Below the pieces are notes generated by a model. It saw nothing but the letters and a program-made list of their open reading frames with translations. It did not search any database and had not been told where the DNA came from. From the NCBI GenBank assembly GCA_016870355.1, contig VGBR01000005.1, positions 62,001-126,000 on the forward strand: a DNA stretch of 64,000 nucleotides, written 5' to 3'. The stretch comes from Actinomycetota bacterium. GTDB lineage: Bacteria > Actinomycetota > Acidimicrobiia > IMCC26256 > PALSA-555. Of this stretch, positions 8,915-16,503 are shown piece by piece (the stretch's first letter is position 1; each line of letters starts with the position of its first letter). The translations under genes were made by a program, and so were the position numbers.

Positions 8915-10016
8915 ATGGCGCGGGCGCCGCGGGTTCCGCCCGCATGGTTGATCCGTCCCCTGCTCGCGCTCCGCAACAGCGTCGCCAAGCTGCACCGCGG
9001 GATGGTTGCCGCTGAGGTCGCCCTGCTCGAGGCGTCGCTCGGCATCATCGACACGAAGGCGCTCGCGGTGGTGGCCGAGCTCGACGTGGCCAGCCATCTC
9101 GCGTCGAGACCCATGACGGCAGACGCGCTCGCTGACGCGTGCAGTGCCGACAGCGACGCACTGGCCCGATTGCTGCGCTACCTCATCGGCCGCGGCTTCT
9201 TCCGTCGCACCCGCGACGGTCGTTTCACGAACAACCGTCCGTTCCGCACTCCTCGCCGACGAAGGCCCTTAGGCGCGCTCATGGGTGCGCTTCTTCGGCT
9301 CTGAGTGGCACATCGCGATCTGGAACCGCCTCGACCACTCGGTGCGCTCGGGCACGAGTGCGGCCGAAGCTGCGCTGGGCGCGCCGTTCTGGGAATACCT
9401 CACTGCGAAGAACCCTGACGCCGGCGCGGTGTTCGACGCCGCGATGGAATCCACCTCAGCGGTGCAGATGGGAGTCGTGGCGCGCAAGTACGACTGGGAC
9501 ACGGCCACACGAGTGTGCGACGTTGGCGGGGGTACGGGCACACTGCTCTCAGCGATCCTGGGTGCTCACCCGTCCCTTCGCGGCGTGTTGTTCGACCTGC
9601 CGTCGGTGGTCGCGAAGTCCAAGCCGGTGCTCGACAGCGCCGGCGTGACCGACCGCGTCGAAGTGATCGGTGGCGACTTCTTCGCCGCAGTGCCCGAGGG
9701 TTGCGACCGCTACCTGCTCCAAGCGATCGTGCACGACTGGGACGACGACTCGTGTGTTCGCTTCCTCTCGAACATCCGAGAAGCGATGGTGGACGACGGT
9801 CGGATCCTTGTGCTCGAGTTCGTGATGCCGGAGCACGACGGCGACCACTTCGCGAAGACGATCGACCTCGAGATGCTCGTCGACACCGGCGCCGGTCGCG
9901 AGCGCACGCGTGCCGAGTTCGACGCGTTGTTCGCCCGTGCCGGCCTTCGAGTGCATCGCACGACCCCGATCGCGCTCACCACGATGTTCGAGCTGGAGCG
10001 CGCTCAGGTCCCGTAG
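8915..10016 (+). pseudogene. SAM-dependent O-methyltransferase gene broken by frameshift and stop
   Basis: The first 110 codons (ATG 8915) form the helical dimerisation/winged-helix domain of Methyltransf_2-type O-methyltransferases (ADALADACSADSDALARLL). The second part, readable from GTG 9285 to 10016, holds the SAM site DVGGGTGTLLSAI and the HDWDDD motif. Between them, near 9241-9244, an extra base shifts the frame. The restored frame SALLADEGP then meets an in-frame TAG at 9270-9272 before ARSWVRFFGSEWH resumes. Two lesions within 30 bp argue for true decay, though both could be assembly errors. The 3' end overlaps the convergent SDR gene by 13 bp. Confidence 0.8.
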
Positions 10017-10906
10017 ACCGGGTCGGGCGGGATCGCCTCGGCGAGAAGCTGCTTCACCACCGGGCCAAGCTCGGCCGGGTCCCAGCGACCCTCCTTCTCC
10101 TTGCGCGGCCCGTGGTGCCAACCGTCAGCGACGCTGACGATCCCGCCTTCGAGCTCGAACACGCGCCCTGTGACGTCTCGTGACTCGGCGCTCCCGAGCC
10201 AGACGACAAGCGGTGACACGTTGGTCGGATCCATCGCGTCGAAGCCGGACTCAGGCTTCTTCATCATCTCGACGAACGCATCCTCGGTCATGCGCGTGCG
10301 AGCGGATGGGGCGATCGCGTTGGCGGTGACGCCGTATCGGCCGAGCTCCGCGGCTTCCACCAGAGTGAGCGAGGCGATCCCACCCTTGGCCGCGCTGTAG
10401 GCCGACTGGCCGACGCTGCCGAGGAGACCGGCACCGCTGCTCGTGTTGATGATGCGCGCGTCGGGTTGCTCACCGTTCTTGGACTGCTCACGCCAGTAGT
10501 TGGCCGCGTGGTGGGCCGTCGCGAAGTGACCCTTCATGTGGACACGGACCACCGCGTCCCATTCGTCTTCGCCGGTGTTCACGATCATGCGATCGCGGAC
10601 GATCCCCGCGTTGTTCACGAGCACGTCGAGCCGGCCGAAGGTGTCGATCGCGGTGCGGATCAATCGCTCGGCGCCCGCCCAGTCCGCGACGTCGTCGGCG
10701 TTCGCGACCGCGTCGCTTCCGATCTGCTTGATCTCCTCGACGACGGCGTTGGCTTCTGCGCTGGACGGCTCGGTGCCGTCGAGCTGCACACCGAAGTCGT
10801 TCACCACGACCTTGGCTCCTTGGCGCGCGAACTCGAGCGCGTGCTCGCGGCCGAGACCGCGTCCCGCGCCCGTCACGATCACCACACGCCCGTCGCAGAT
10901 GCTCAT
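10004..10906 (-). CDS. SDR, 17beta-HSD4/multifunctional-enzyme type
   Basis: A 300-residue dehydrogenase with TGAGRGLGREHAL at the N-terminus, NNAGIVRD, the catalytic SAYSAAKGG, and the long C-terminus ending PPDPVYGT. This layout matches 3-hydroxyacyl-CoA dehydrogenases of the peroxisomal multifunctional enzyme type. Mycobacterial relatives of this length, such as Rv3548c, sit in steroid catabolism clusters. The likely role is oxidation of a 3-hydroxyacyl-CoA intermediate. It is divergent from an LLM oxidoreductase with a 20-bp shared promoter. Confidence 0.88.
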   Translation of the reverse strand: MSICDGRVVIVTGAGRGLGREHALEFARQGAKVVVNDFGVQLDGTEPSSAEANAVVEEIKQIGSDAVANADDVADWAGAERLIRTAIDTFGRLDVLVNNAGIVRDRMIVNTGEDEWDAVVRVHMKGHFATAHHAANYWREQSKNGEQPDARIINTSSGAGLLGSVGQSAYSAAKGGIASLTLVEAAELGRYGVTANAIAPSARTRMTEDAFVEMMKKPESGFDAMDPTNVSPLVVWLGSAESRDVTGRVFELEGGIVSVADGWHHGPRKEKEGRWDPAELGPVVKQLLAEAIPPDPVYGT

Positions 10907-10908
10907 GA

Positions 10909-10926
10909 GCGGGTTACGGTACCCGC
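10909..10926. promoter_or_regulatory. Overlapping divergent -10 boxes inside a palindrome
   Basis: GCGGGT and ACCCGC arms enclose TACGGT. On the plus strand TACGGT ends six bases before GTG 10927. On the minus strand the overlapping TACCGT ends nine bases before ATG 10906. Both genes therefore share one 20-bp spacer and the two polymerases should exclude each other. The palindrome may also be an operator; no regulator is known. Confidence 0.55.
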
Positions 10927-11772
10927 GTGAAGTACGGCATCACCATGTTCGCGACCGATCAGACGATGGCAGTGCACGACCTCGCGCGCGAAGCCGAGGC
11001 GCGCGGACTGCACTCGTTGTACATCCCCGAGCACACGCACATTCCGACGAGTCGGCTCACACCGGCGCCGATCGGAGACGGCGAGCTCCCCGAGGAGTAC
11101 CGCCGCACCGTCGATCCCTTTGTCGCGCTGAGTGCGGCCGCGGCGCTGACCACGACCATCCGACTCGGCACTGGCATCTGCCTCGTCGCGCAGCGCGACC
11201 CGTTCGTCACCGCGAAGGAGATCGCCACTCTCGATCAGATCTCAGGTGGTCGCTTCGAGTTCGGAATTGGCTTCGGTTGGAACCGCGATGAGCTCGAGCA
11301 CCACGGGATCGAGTTCGCGAGTCGACGCGACGTCGTCCGTGAGCGCGTGCTCGCGATGAAGGAGCTCTGGGCGAGGGACGAGGCGTCGTTCGACGGCGAG
11401 CACGTCTCCTTCTCGTCGTCGTGGTCGTGGCCGAAGCCAGCGCAAGCCGGTGGCCCGCCGGTGATGCTCGGTGGTGCGCCCGGCCCGAAGATGTTCGCTC
11501 ACATCGCCGAGTACTGCGACGGGTGGCTTCCGATCGGTGGTGCCGGCATCCGCGCCGCACTCCCGGACCTGCACCATGCGTGCGAAGCCGTCGGCCGCGA
11601 TTCGTCGTCGATGCGGGTCGTGCCGTTCGGCACGCTGCCTGACGCCGGCAAGCTCGAGTACTACGAGTCGCTCGGCATCGACGAGGTGGTGCTGCGCGTG
11701 CCAGGTGGTGGCGCCGACAGCGTGCTGCCGGTGCTCGACGACTTCGCGGAGATCGTTGCCGCGGGGTGGTGA
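10927..11772 (+). CDS. LLM-class F420-dependent oxidoreductase
   Basis: A 281-residue luciferase-like TIM-barrel protein. It has PEHTHIPTSR near residue 35, the cofactor-site motif RLGTGICLVAQRDP, SGGRFEFGIGFGWN, and the SWPKPAQAGGPPVMLGG signature of F420-dependent actinobacterial members. Such enzymes move hydride between F420 and an organic substrate. Its start overlaps the divergent promoter, and its stop abuts the convergent thiolase stop with no gap. Substrate unknown. Confidence 0.9.
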   Translation: MKYGITMFATDQTMAVHDLAREAEARGLHSLYIPEHTHIPTSRLTPAPIGDGELPEEYRRTVDPFVALSAAAALTTTIRLGTGICLVAQRDPFVTAKEIATLDQISGGRFEFGIGFGWNRDELEHHGIEFASRRDVVRERVLAMKELWARDEASFDGEHVSFSSSWSWPKPAQAGGPPVMLGGAPGPKMFAHIAEYCDGWLPIGGAGIRAALPDLHHACEAVGRDSSSMRVVPFGTLPDAGKLEYYESLGIDEVVLRVPGGGADSVLPVLDDFAEIVAAGW

Positions 11773-12927
11773 CTACGTCAGGCGTTCGATGATCGTGACG
11801 TTGGCCTGGCCGCCGCCTTCGCACATCGTCTGGAGTCCGTAACGGCCGCCCGTGCGCTCGAGCTCGTTGAGGAGCGTGGCCATGAGGCGGGTACCCGTGG
11901 CGCCGAGCGGGTGACCGAGGGCGATCGCGCCGCCGTTCACGTTCACCTTGGCGAGGTCAGCGCTGGTCTCCTTCTGCCACGCGAGCACGACGGAGGCGAA
12001 GGCTTCGTTGATCTCGATGAGGTCGATGTCGTCGAGCGACATGCCGGTCTTCTCCATCGCGTACGCCGTCGCCGGGATCGGTGCGGTGAGCATGAAGATC
12101 GGGTCGGCGCCACGAACGGAGAGGTGGTGGATGCGGGCACGGGGCTTCAGCCCGTGCGTCTTCACCGCGGCTTCAGACGCGACCAGCGTGGCCGTGGCTG
12201 CGTCCGAGAGCTGTGACGACACGGCGGCCGTGAGCCGTCCGCCTTCGACGAGCGTGGGCAGCTGCGCCATCTTCTCGAGCGACGTGCCGCGACGCGGGCC
12301 TTCGTCGACCTCGATGCCGTTGAGCGGCACGATCTCGTTGTTGAACCGGTGCTCGTCTTGGGCGGTGATGGCGCGCTCGTGGCTCTCGAGCGCGAACTGC
12401 TCCATCTCGTCGCGGGAGATGCCCCACTTCTCGGCGATGAGCTCGGCGCCGCGGAACTGCGACACCTCTTGGGTGCCGTAGCGGGCGACCCATCCCTTCG
12501 AACCGGAGAACGGGTCACTGATGCCGAGTGGCTCGGTGGCGGTGAGCGCGTAGGCGATCGGGATCATGCTCATGTTCTGCACGCCGCCGGCGACGATCAC
12601 ATCGTTGGTGCCGCTCATCACGGCTTGCGCGGCGAAGTGCAGCGCCTGCTGGGACGATCCGCACTGTCGGTCGATCGTGGTGCCGGGGACTTCCTCGGGG
12701 TAGCCGGCGGCAAGCCAAGCGGTGCGCGCGAGGTCGCCGGCCTGGGGGCCGAGCTGGTCGACGACGCCGAGGAACACGTCCTCGACCGCCATCGGGTCGA
12801 GGTCGTTGCGCTCGACCACCGCTTTGATCGCGTGCGCACCGAGGTCCGCAGGGTGCACCTGCGACAGGCCGCCGCCCTTCTTCCCGACGGGCGTCCGAAC
12901 AGCGTCGACGATGTAGGCCTCAGGCAT
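11773..12927 (-). CDS. Acetyl-CoA acetyltransferase (thiolase), FadA5/FadA6-like
   Basis: A 384-residue thiolase with the nucleophile Cys89 in TIDRQCGSSQQAL, NEAFASVV, GGAIALGHPLGATGTR and the final CEGGGQANV. The DRQCGSSQQ form is what I recall in the FadA5/FadA6 branch used in steroid side-chain and ring degradation. ATG 12927 has an AAAGGAA ribosome site; the frame's 11 extra upstream codons are not needed. It lies downstream of a two-subunit acyl-CoA dehydrogenase in the same direction, so it probably cleaves the product of that beta-oxidation round. Confidence 0.88.
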   Translation of the reverse strand: MPEAYIVDAVRTPVGKKGGGLSQVHPADLGAHAIKAVVERNDLDPMAVEDVFLGVVDQLGPQAGDLARTAWLAAGYPEEVPGTTIDRQCGSSQQALHFAAQAVMSGTNDVIVAGGVQNMSMIPIAYALTATEPLGISDPFSGSKGWVARYGTQEVSQFRGAELIAEKWGISRDEMEQFALESHERAITAQDEHRFNNEIVPLNGIEVDEGPRRGTSLEKMAQLPTLVEGGRLTAAVSSQLSDAATATLVASEAAVKTHGLKPRARIHHLSVRGADPIFMLTAPIPATAYAMEKTGMSLDDIDLIEINEAFASVVLAWQKETSADLAKVNVNGGAIALGHPLGATGTRLMATLLNELERTGGRYGLQTMCEGGGQANVTIIERLT

Positions 12928-12946
12928 TGCGTTCCTTTCGATGCCT

Positions 12947-13885
12947 CTAGAGGATGGCACGCCCGACGCTGGCCCGGTGAAAGGCCGCGTCGCCCCATGC
13001 CGCGGCGAGTGCCCAGGCCCGCTTCATGAAGAGGTGGAGGTCGTACTCGTACGAGTAGCCGATCGCGCCGTGGCACTGGAGCGCCTTGCGCGCGGTCAGG
13101 AGCGCGGCGTTGCCGGCCATCGCCTTGGCCATCGACACGTGCACCGACGCGTCGGGGTCGCCTTCACTCATCGTCCACGCGGCGCGGTACACGAGCGGAC
13201 GCGCGAACTCGAGTGCGATACGAGCATCGGCCAAGTGATGCTTCACCGCTTGGAAGCTACCGATGGGCACCCCAAACTGCTGCCGCTCCTTCACGTACTC
13301 GACCGTCATGTCGAGCATCCGACGAGTCAGACCGATCAGCTGTGCCGCGGTACCCAGCGCACCACGATCGAAGGCTTGGGTGGTCTCACGTTCACTGAAC
13401 TGCGTCTCGACTCGCGAGTAGTCCACGATCGCCGACCGACGAGCGCCGTCGACTGATTCGAGGTTGTCAAGTGCAACCACGCCTTGCTGCCCGACCAGCA
13501 CGAGGCGTTTGTCCACGAGCAGGAGGAAGCGATCGGCCCGGTCTGCGAAGGGGACCACACACTTCGGATCGTCAGACGCAGTGATCGTGTGCTGCCCATC
13601 GATGATGTCCGGTAGCAGCGGTACGCCGACCATCGCATGTTCGACGACCGGCTCCGGCACGGCTGCGTACCCCGTCTCCTCGATGACGAGGATGACATCG
13701 ACCGCGCTCGCTTCGAGCAACGCCCCGAGCACGCCCATCTCGGCCAGCGCGAACCACACCTTCCGCGCGTCGACTCCATCGCCGGTCCATGCGCTTCGCA
13801 CATACGAGGGTGGGCACTCGCGTGCGAGAAGGTCTCGCGCGGCGTCGCGAAACGCGAGCTGCTCGTCGGTGAACGCGAAGCGCAT
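12947..13885 (-). CDS. Acyl-CoA dehydrogenase, short subunit of a heteromeric enzyme
   Basis: A 312-residue acyl-CoA dehydrogenase-fold protein, shorter than the usual ~380. It has the C-terminal helical domain (YVKERQQFGVPIGSFQAVKHHLADA, quoted in part; HGAIGYSYEYDLHLFMKRA) and a degenerate middle. Short plus long subunits encoded side by side are typical of actinobacterial steroid-degrading alpha2beta2 dehydrogenases, for example FadE28/FadE29 and FadE31-33. It starts two bases after the stop of the long subunit, so the pair should assemble. Confidence 0.85.
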   Translation of the reverse strand: MRFAFTDEQLAFRDAARDLLARECPPSYVRSAWTGDGVDARKVWFALAEMGVLGALLEASAVDVILVIEETGYAAVPEPVVEHAMVGVPLLPDIIDGQHTITASDDPKCVVPFADRADRFLLLVDKRLVLVGQQGVVALDNLESVDGARRSAIVDYSRVETQFSERETTQAFDRGALGTAAQLIGLTRRMLDMTVEYVKERQQFGVPIGSFQAVKHHLADARIALEFARPLVYRAAWTMSEGDPDASVHVSMAKAMAGNAALLTARKALQCHGAIGYSYEYDLHLFMKRAWALAAAWGDAAFHRASVGRAIL

Positions 13886-13887
13886 CG

Positions 13888-15024
13888 CTATTGGCGCGGG
13901 AGCCCGAGCACGCGCTCCGCGATCACGTTGCGCTGAATCTCGTTCGTACCGGCGTAGATCGGACCAGAGAGCGCGAACTGGTAGCCCTTCAGCCAGTCAC
14001 TGTCGTCATGGTCGAACTCGGCACCGAGGATCTCCATCGCGACCTCGTGCATGCGGACGTCGAGGTCGGACCAGAACACCTTGGTGAGGCTCGATTCGGC
14101 ACCGAGGTTCTCGCCGTCGGTCATTCGGGTCACGGTGAGGAACGTCTGCCATCGGTACGCCTCGGCGTCGATGAACGCGTGCACGACTTCGTCGGCAAGA
14201 CGCGGGTCATCAGCGCCTCGCGTCTTGTAGAGGTCGACCAGTCGGGCCGCGGTCGCCATGAAGCGGCCAGGGCTACGGAGTGTCAGTCCGCGCTCTGCGC
14301 TCGTGGTCGCCATCGCGACGCCCCAGCCCTGGTGCACGTCTCCCAGGACGTCGCCGTCAGGCACGAACACGTCGTCGAGGAACACTTCGGCGAAGCCCTC
14401 GTCACCGTCGAGGCGACCGAACCCGCGCACGGTCACGCCCGGCGCGTCGAGCGGCACGAGGAAGTAGGTGAGGCCGCGATGGCGATCCGCCTCGGGGTCG
14501 CTGCGGAACAGGCCGAACAGGTGCGTGCAGAACCCACCGCGGGTGGTCCAGGTCTTCTGGCCAGTGAGCCGCCACCCACCGGCCTGCTCGTCGCGCACGG
14601 CCTTGCTCTGGATGCCTGCGAGGTCGCTGCCGGCATTCGGCTCCGACCAGCCCTGGCACCACAGGTCTTCCGCCGCGGCCATGCGAGGGAGGATCCGGTC
14701 CTGCTGCTCCTTCGTGCCGAACTCGAACACCGTCGGCGCGAGCAAGAAGATCCCGTTCTGGGTGACGCGCTGCGGTCCGCCGGCCCGGTAGTACTCCTCC
14801 TCGAAGATCAGCCATTCCATCGCTGACGCGTCGCGCCCGCCGTACTCCTCGGGCCACGACACCACGGCGTAGCGCGCGTCGAACAGCGCGCGCTCCCACT
14901 CGAGGTGCGCCGCGAACCCGTCACGCGTGTCACCCGAGACCAGCCCCCGCGGCACGTTCGCCTCGAGCCAACCGCGACACTCAGCCCGAAACGCCTCTTC
15001 CGCGTCCGAAAACCTCAGATCCAC
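13888..15024 (-). CDS. Acyl-CoA dehydrogenase, long subunit
   Basis: A 378-residue acyl-CoA dehydrogenase. It contains CQGWSEPNAGSDLAGI, GQKTWTT (FAD/substrate contacts), GRLDGDEGFAEVFLDDVFVP and the C-terminal GPIYAGTNEIQRNVIAERVLGLP, the conserved end of the family. It removes hydrogens alpha,beta to the CoA thioester using FAD. It leads an operon of long subunit, short subunit and thiolase. Which steroid or fatty acyl intermediate it takes cannot be set from sequence alone. Confidence 0.9.
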   Translation of the reverse strand: MDLRFSDAEEAFRAECRGWLEANVPRGLVSGDTRDGFAAHLEWERALFDARYAVVSWPEEYGGRDASAMEWLIFEEEYYRAGGPQRVTQNGIFLLAPTVFEFGTKEQQDRILPRMAAAEDLWCQGWSEPNAGSDLAGIQSKAVRDEQAGGWRLTGQKTWTTRGGFCTHLFGLFRSDPEADRHRGLTYFLVPLDAPGVTVRGFGRLDGDEGFAEVFLDDVFVPDGDVLGDVHQGWGVAMATTSAERGLTLRSPGRFMATAARLVDLYKTRGADDPRLADEVVHAFIDAEAYRWQTFLTVTRMTDGENLGAESSLTKVFWSDLDVRMHEVAMEILGAEFDHDDSDWLKGYQFALSGPIYAGTNEIQRNVIAERVLGLPRQ

Positions 15025-15056
15025 AGACCGCCGACGCTACCCCCCTCTCCCGTTTC

Positions 15057-15109
15057 GCATTCTGGGGACGCTCAGGGTCGCCATAGCGACCTGAGCGTCA
15101 CAAGAATCC
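15057..15109. repeat. Left palindromic inverted repeat flanking the DUF559 gene
   Basis: Begins GCATTCTGGGGACGCTCAGG and ends CCTGAGCGTCACAAGAATCC. It folds on itself: GACGCTCAG pairs with CTGAGCGTC, GTCGC with GCGAC, with a CATA loop. Its reverse complement matches the copy at 16034-16086 at about nine of ten positions. The TGA of the DUF559 gene (15098-15100) lies inside it. It may act as terminator as well as element end. Confidence 0.85.
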
Positions 15110-16012
15110 TTTGAGGGCACGCCGGACCGTGCTGGCAACGTACTCAGGCCGCTTCGTGATCTGGTCCCAGGTGAAGCGCAAGACGTGCCACCGATCCGAG
15201 CTGAACCGATTGTCGCGCGCGAGATCGGCTTCGCGGTCCAACAGCGCGGTGTGGTGACGACGACTGTCCGCCTCGATGAGTACGTGTGCATTGCGGTACA
15301 CGAGCTCAACCCGGCCGACCCATCCGTCGGCATCGCCGATGTTGATCTCTCGCGCAGGCATCGGGAGTCCAGCATCGCGAAGAACTTCCAAGAGCCGCGC
15401 CTCAAGTTCGCTCGCTGGCGCCACATACCCATCACCGCGCGCGAGGAGCAGCTCGCGCATGAGCGCAGTTCCCTTGCGGCCGCGCTCGGCCAGGTCAGCG
15501 AAGACTCGCCAGCACGCCGGAATGGTCACGAGCCCGCGAGAGAGCGAGTTGTCGAGGGCACGCTCGGCACGCCGAGGATGGATCGTGCCGCATAAGTCGA
15601 ACAAGGTCCGCGCGATGGTGGTCGCGGGGATCGCGTCGACGACACGGCGGTGCCACGCGGGGGGCGTGGCCGAGAAATGGACGTTCGCGAAGTCCAAACG
15701 GGGTCTCTTACCGTATGGAACCGTCAGGTCGTACGACGAGAGCTGGAAGCCCGGGACGACAGAGAGCGCCGCCGACGTCCGATGTGAGGCGCACGCTCCG
15801 TCACCACCCGCCATCACCATCGCCATGACCCGTGTCCGTGTCGTCACCGGCGCACCGCGGATCCGATAGATCTGCGCATGCATCCGGACGAGCATCCCTT
15901 TCGCTCGGTTCTTGATTGCCGACGGCGTCGCACCCACCGCCAGCAGCTGCTGATAGGAGACGACCGCGTGCTGGCTGGCGGCTACCTCAGCGATCCGATC
16001 GTCGAGAACCAT
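15098..16012 (-). CDS. AbiEi-like winged helix plus DUF559 nuclease-fold protein
   Basis: A 304-residue protein (307 if GTG 16021 is used). The N-terminal ~50 residues (IAEVAASQHAVVSYQQLLAVG) resemble the AbiEi antitoxin/winged-helix domain. The last ~110 residues resemble DUF559, a Vsr-like PD-(D/E)XK fold: RVELVYRNAHVLIEADSRRHH supplies the acidic core, and RWHVLRFTWDQI the final strand and helix. Such proteins are common paralogues in actinobacteria; their role is unproven. No toxin partner is adjacent. It sits between a SnoaL-like gene and an acyl-CoA dehydrogenase operon, framed by inverted palindromes, which suggests a mobile or transcriptionally insulated unit. Confidence 0.8.
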   Translation of the reverse strand: MVLDDRIAEVAASQHAVVSYQQLLAVGATPSAIKNRAKGMLVRMHAQIYRIRGAPVTTRTRVMAMVMAGGDGACASHRTSAALSVVPGFQLSSYDLTVPYGKRPRLDFANVHFSATPPAWHRRVVDAIPATTIARTLFDLCGTIHPRRAERALDNSLSRGLVTIPACWRVFADLAERGRKGTALMRELLLARGDGYVAPASELEARLLEVLRDAGLPMPAREINIGDADGWVGRVELVYRNAHVLIEADSRRHHTALLDREADLARDNRFSSDRWHVLRFTWDQITKRPEYVASTVRRALKGFL

Positions 16013-16033
16013 CGCCACCACGACCCGTCCGCA

Positions 16034-16086
16034 GCATTCTTGTGACGCTCAGGGCCGCTATGGCGACCTAGGCGTCCCCAGAATGC
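16034..16086. repeat. Right palindromic inverted repeat flanking the DUF559 gene
   Basis: Begins GCATTCTTGTGACGCTCAGG and ends CGTCCCCAGAATGC. It is the inverted partner of 15057-15109 and is itself an imperfect hairpin. Outer ends of the pair read GCATTCT...AGAATGC. It separates the SnoaL-like gene's stop (16111) from the DUF559 start. No target-site duplication is obvious on either side. Confidence 0.85.
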
Positions 16087-16110
16087 AGAGCGTGGGTGTG
16101 GCTGGCTTGG

Positions 16111-16503
16111 CTAGGCGCGGGCGGCTTGCTTGAGGGATTCGGGGTCTTGGTAGTACTCGCGCCACCATTGGATGACGCCTTCTTTGAGTTGGCAGACGTT
16201 CATGCCGCACCAGGTGATCTCTTGGTTGTCGGCGCGGCGCGCGACGGTGATCGTCCAGTCGCACATCACGACGTCGTCATCACCGATGGCGAGATGGTGG
16301 AAGTCGAACGACACCGGCTTCGCCCACTCGAACGACATCTTCGTCATCGATTCGTACTCAGCGTGGCCTCGGACGGTGCGCGTAGGAGTCTCGAGCACGA
16401 CATCCTCGGCGAAGCATGCGAGGTAGCCCTCGAGGTCCTCGGCCAGCCACGCGACGCGGCGCCGCTCGTAGAGGGTTCGCGCCTCGTCCAGCGTGATGCT
16501 CAT
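16111..16503 (-). CDS. SnoaL-like/NTF2-fold protein
   Basis: A 130-residue protein of the SnoaL/NTF2-like cone fold: ARTLYERRRVAWLAEDLEGYLACFAEDVVL at the start (quoted for its pattern of helix then FAEDV), TVRGHAEY, and ITWCGMNVCQLKEGVIQWWREYY. Members are isomerases, hydratases or binding proteins. Its ATG overlaps the TGA of the serine hydrolase gene by four bases (ATGA), so the two are translationally coupled. Function unassigned. Confidence 0.82.
   Translation of the reverse strand: MSITLDEARTLYERRRVAWLAEDLEGYLACFAEDVVLETPTRTVRGHAEYESMTKMSFEWAKPVSFDFHHLAIGDDDVVMCDWTITVARRADNQEITWCGMNVCQLKEGVIQWWREYYQDPESLKQAARA

Noticed and set aside
7634-9097. Long minus-strand open frame (487 codons) opposite the thiolase
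   Set aside because: It has no recognisable domain, is Arg/His/Asp-rich and low in hydrophobic core, and mirrors a clear thiolase. Such shadow frames are expected at this GC content; many similar ones were left out.
15098-16012. Complete AbiEi/AbiEii toxin-antitoxin system
   Set aside because: Only the antitoxin-like domain is present; no nucleotidyltransferase toxin gene lies next to it.
15057-16086. Classical insertion sequence
   Set aside because: The enclosed protein is not a DDE, tyrosine, serine or HUH transposase, and I see no target-site duplication.
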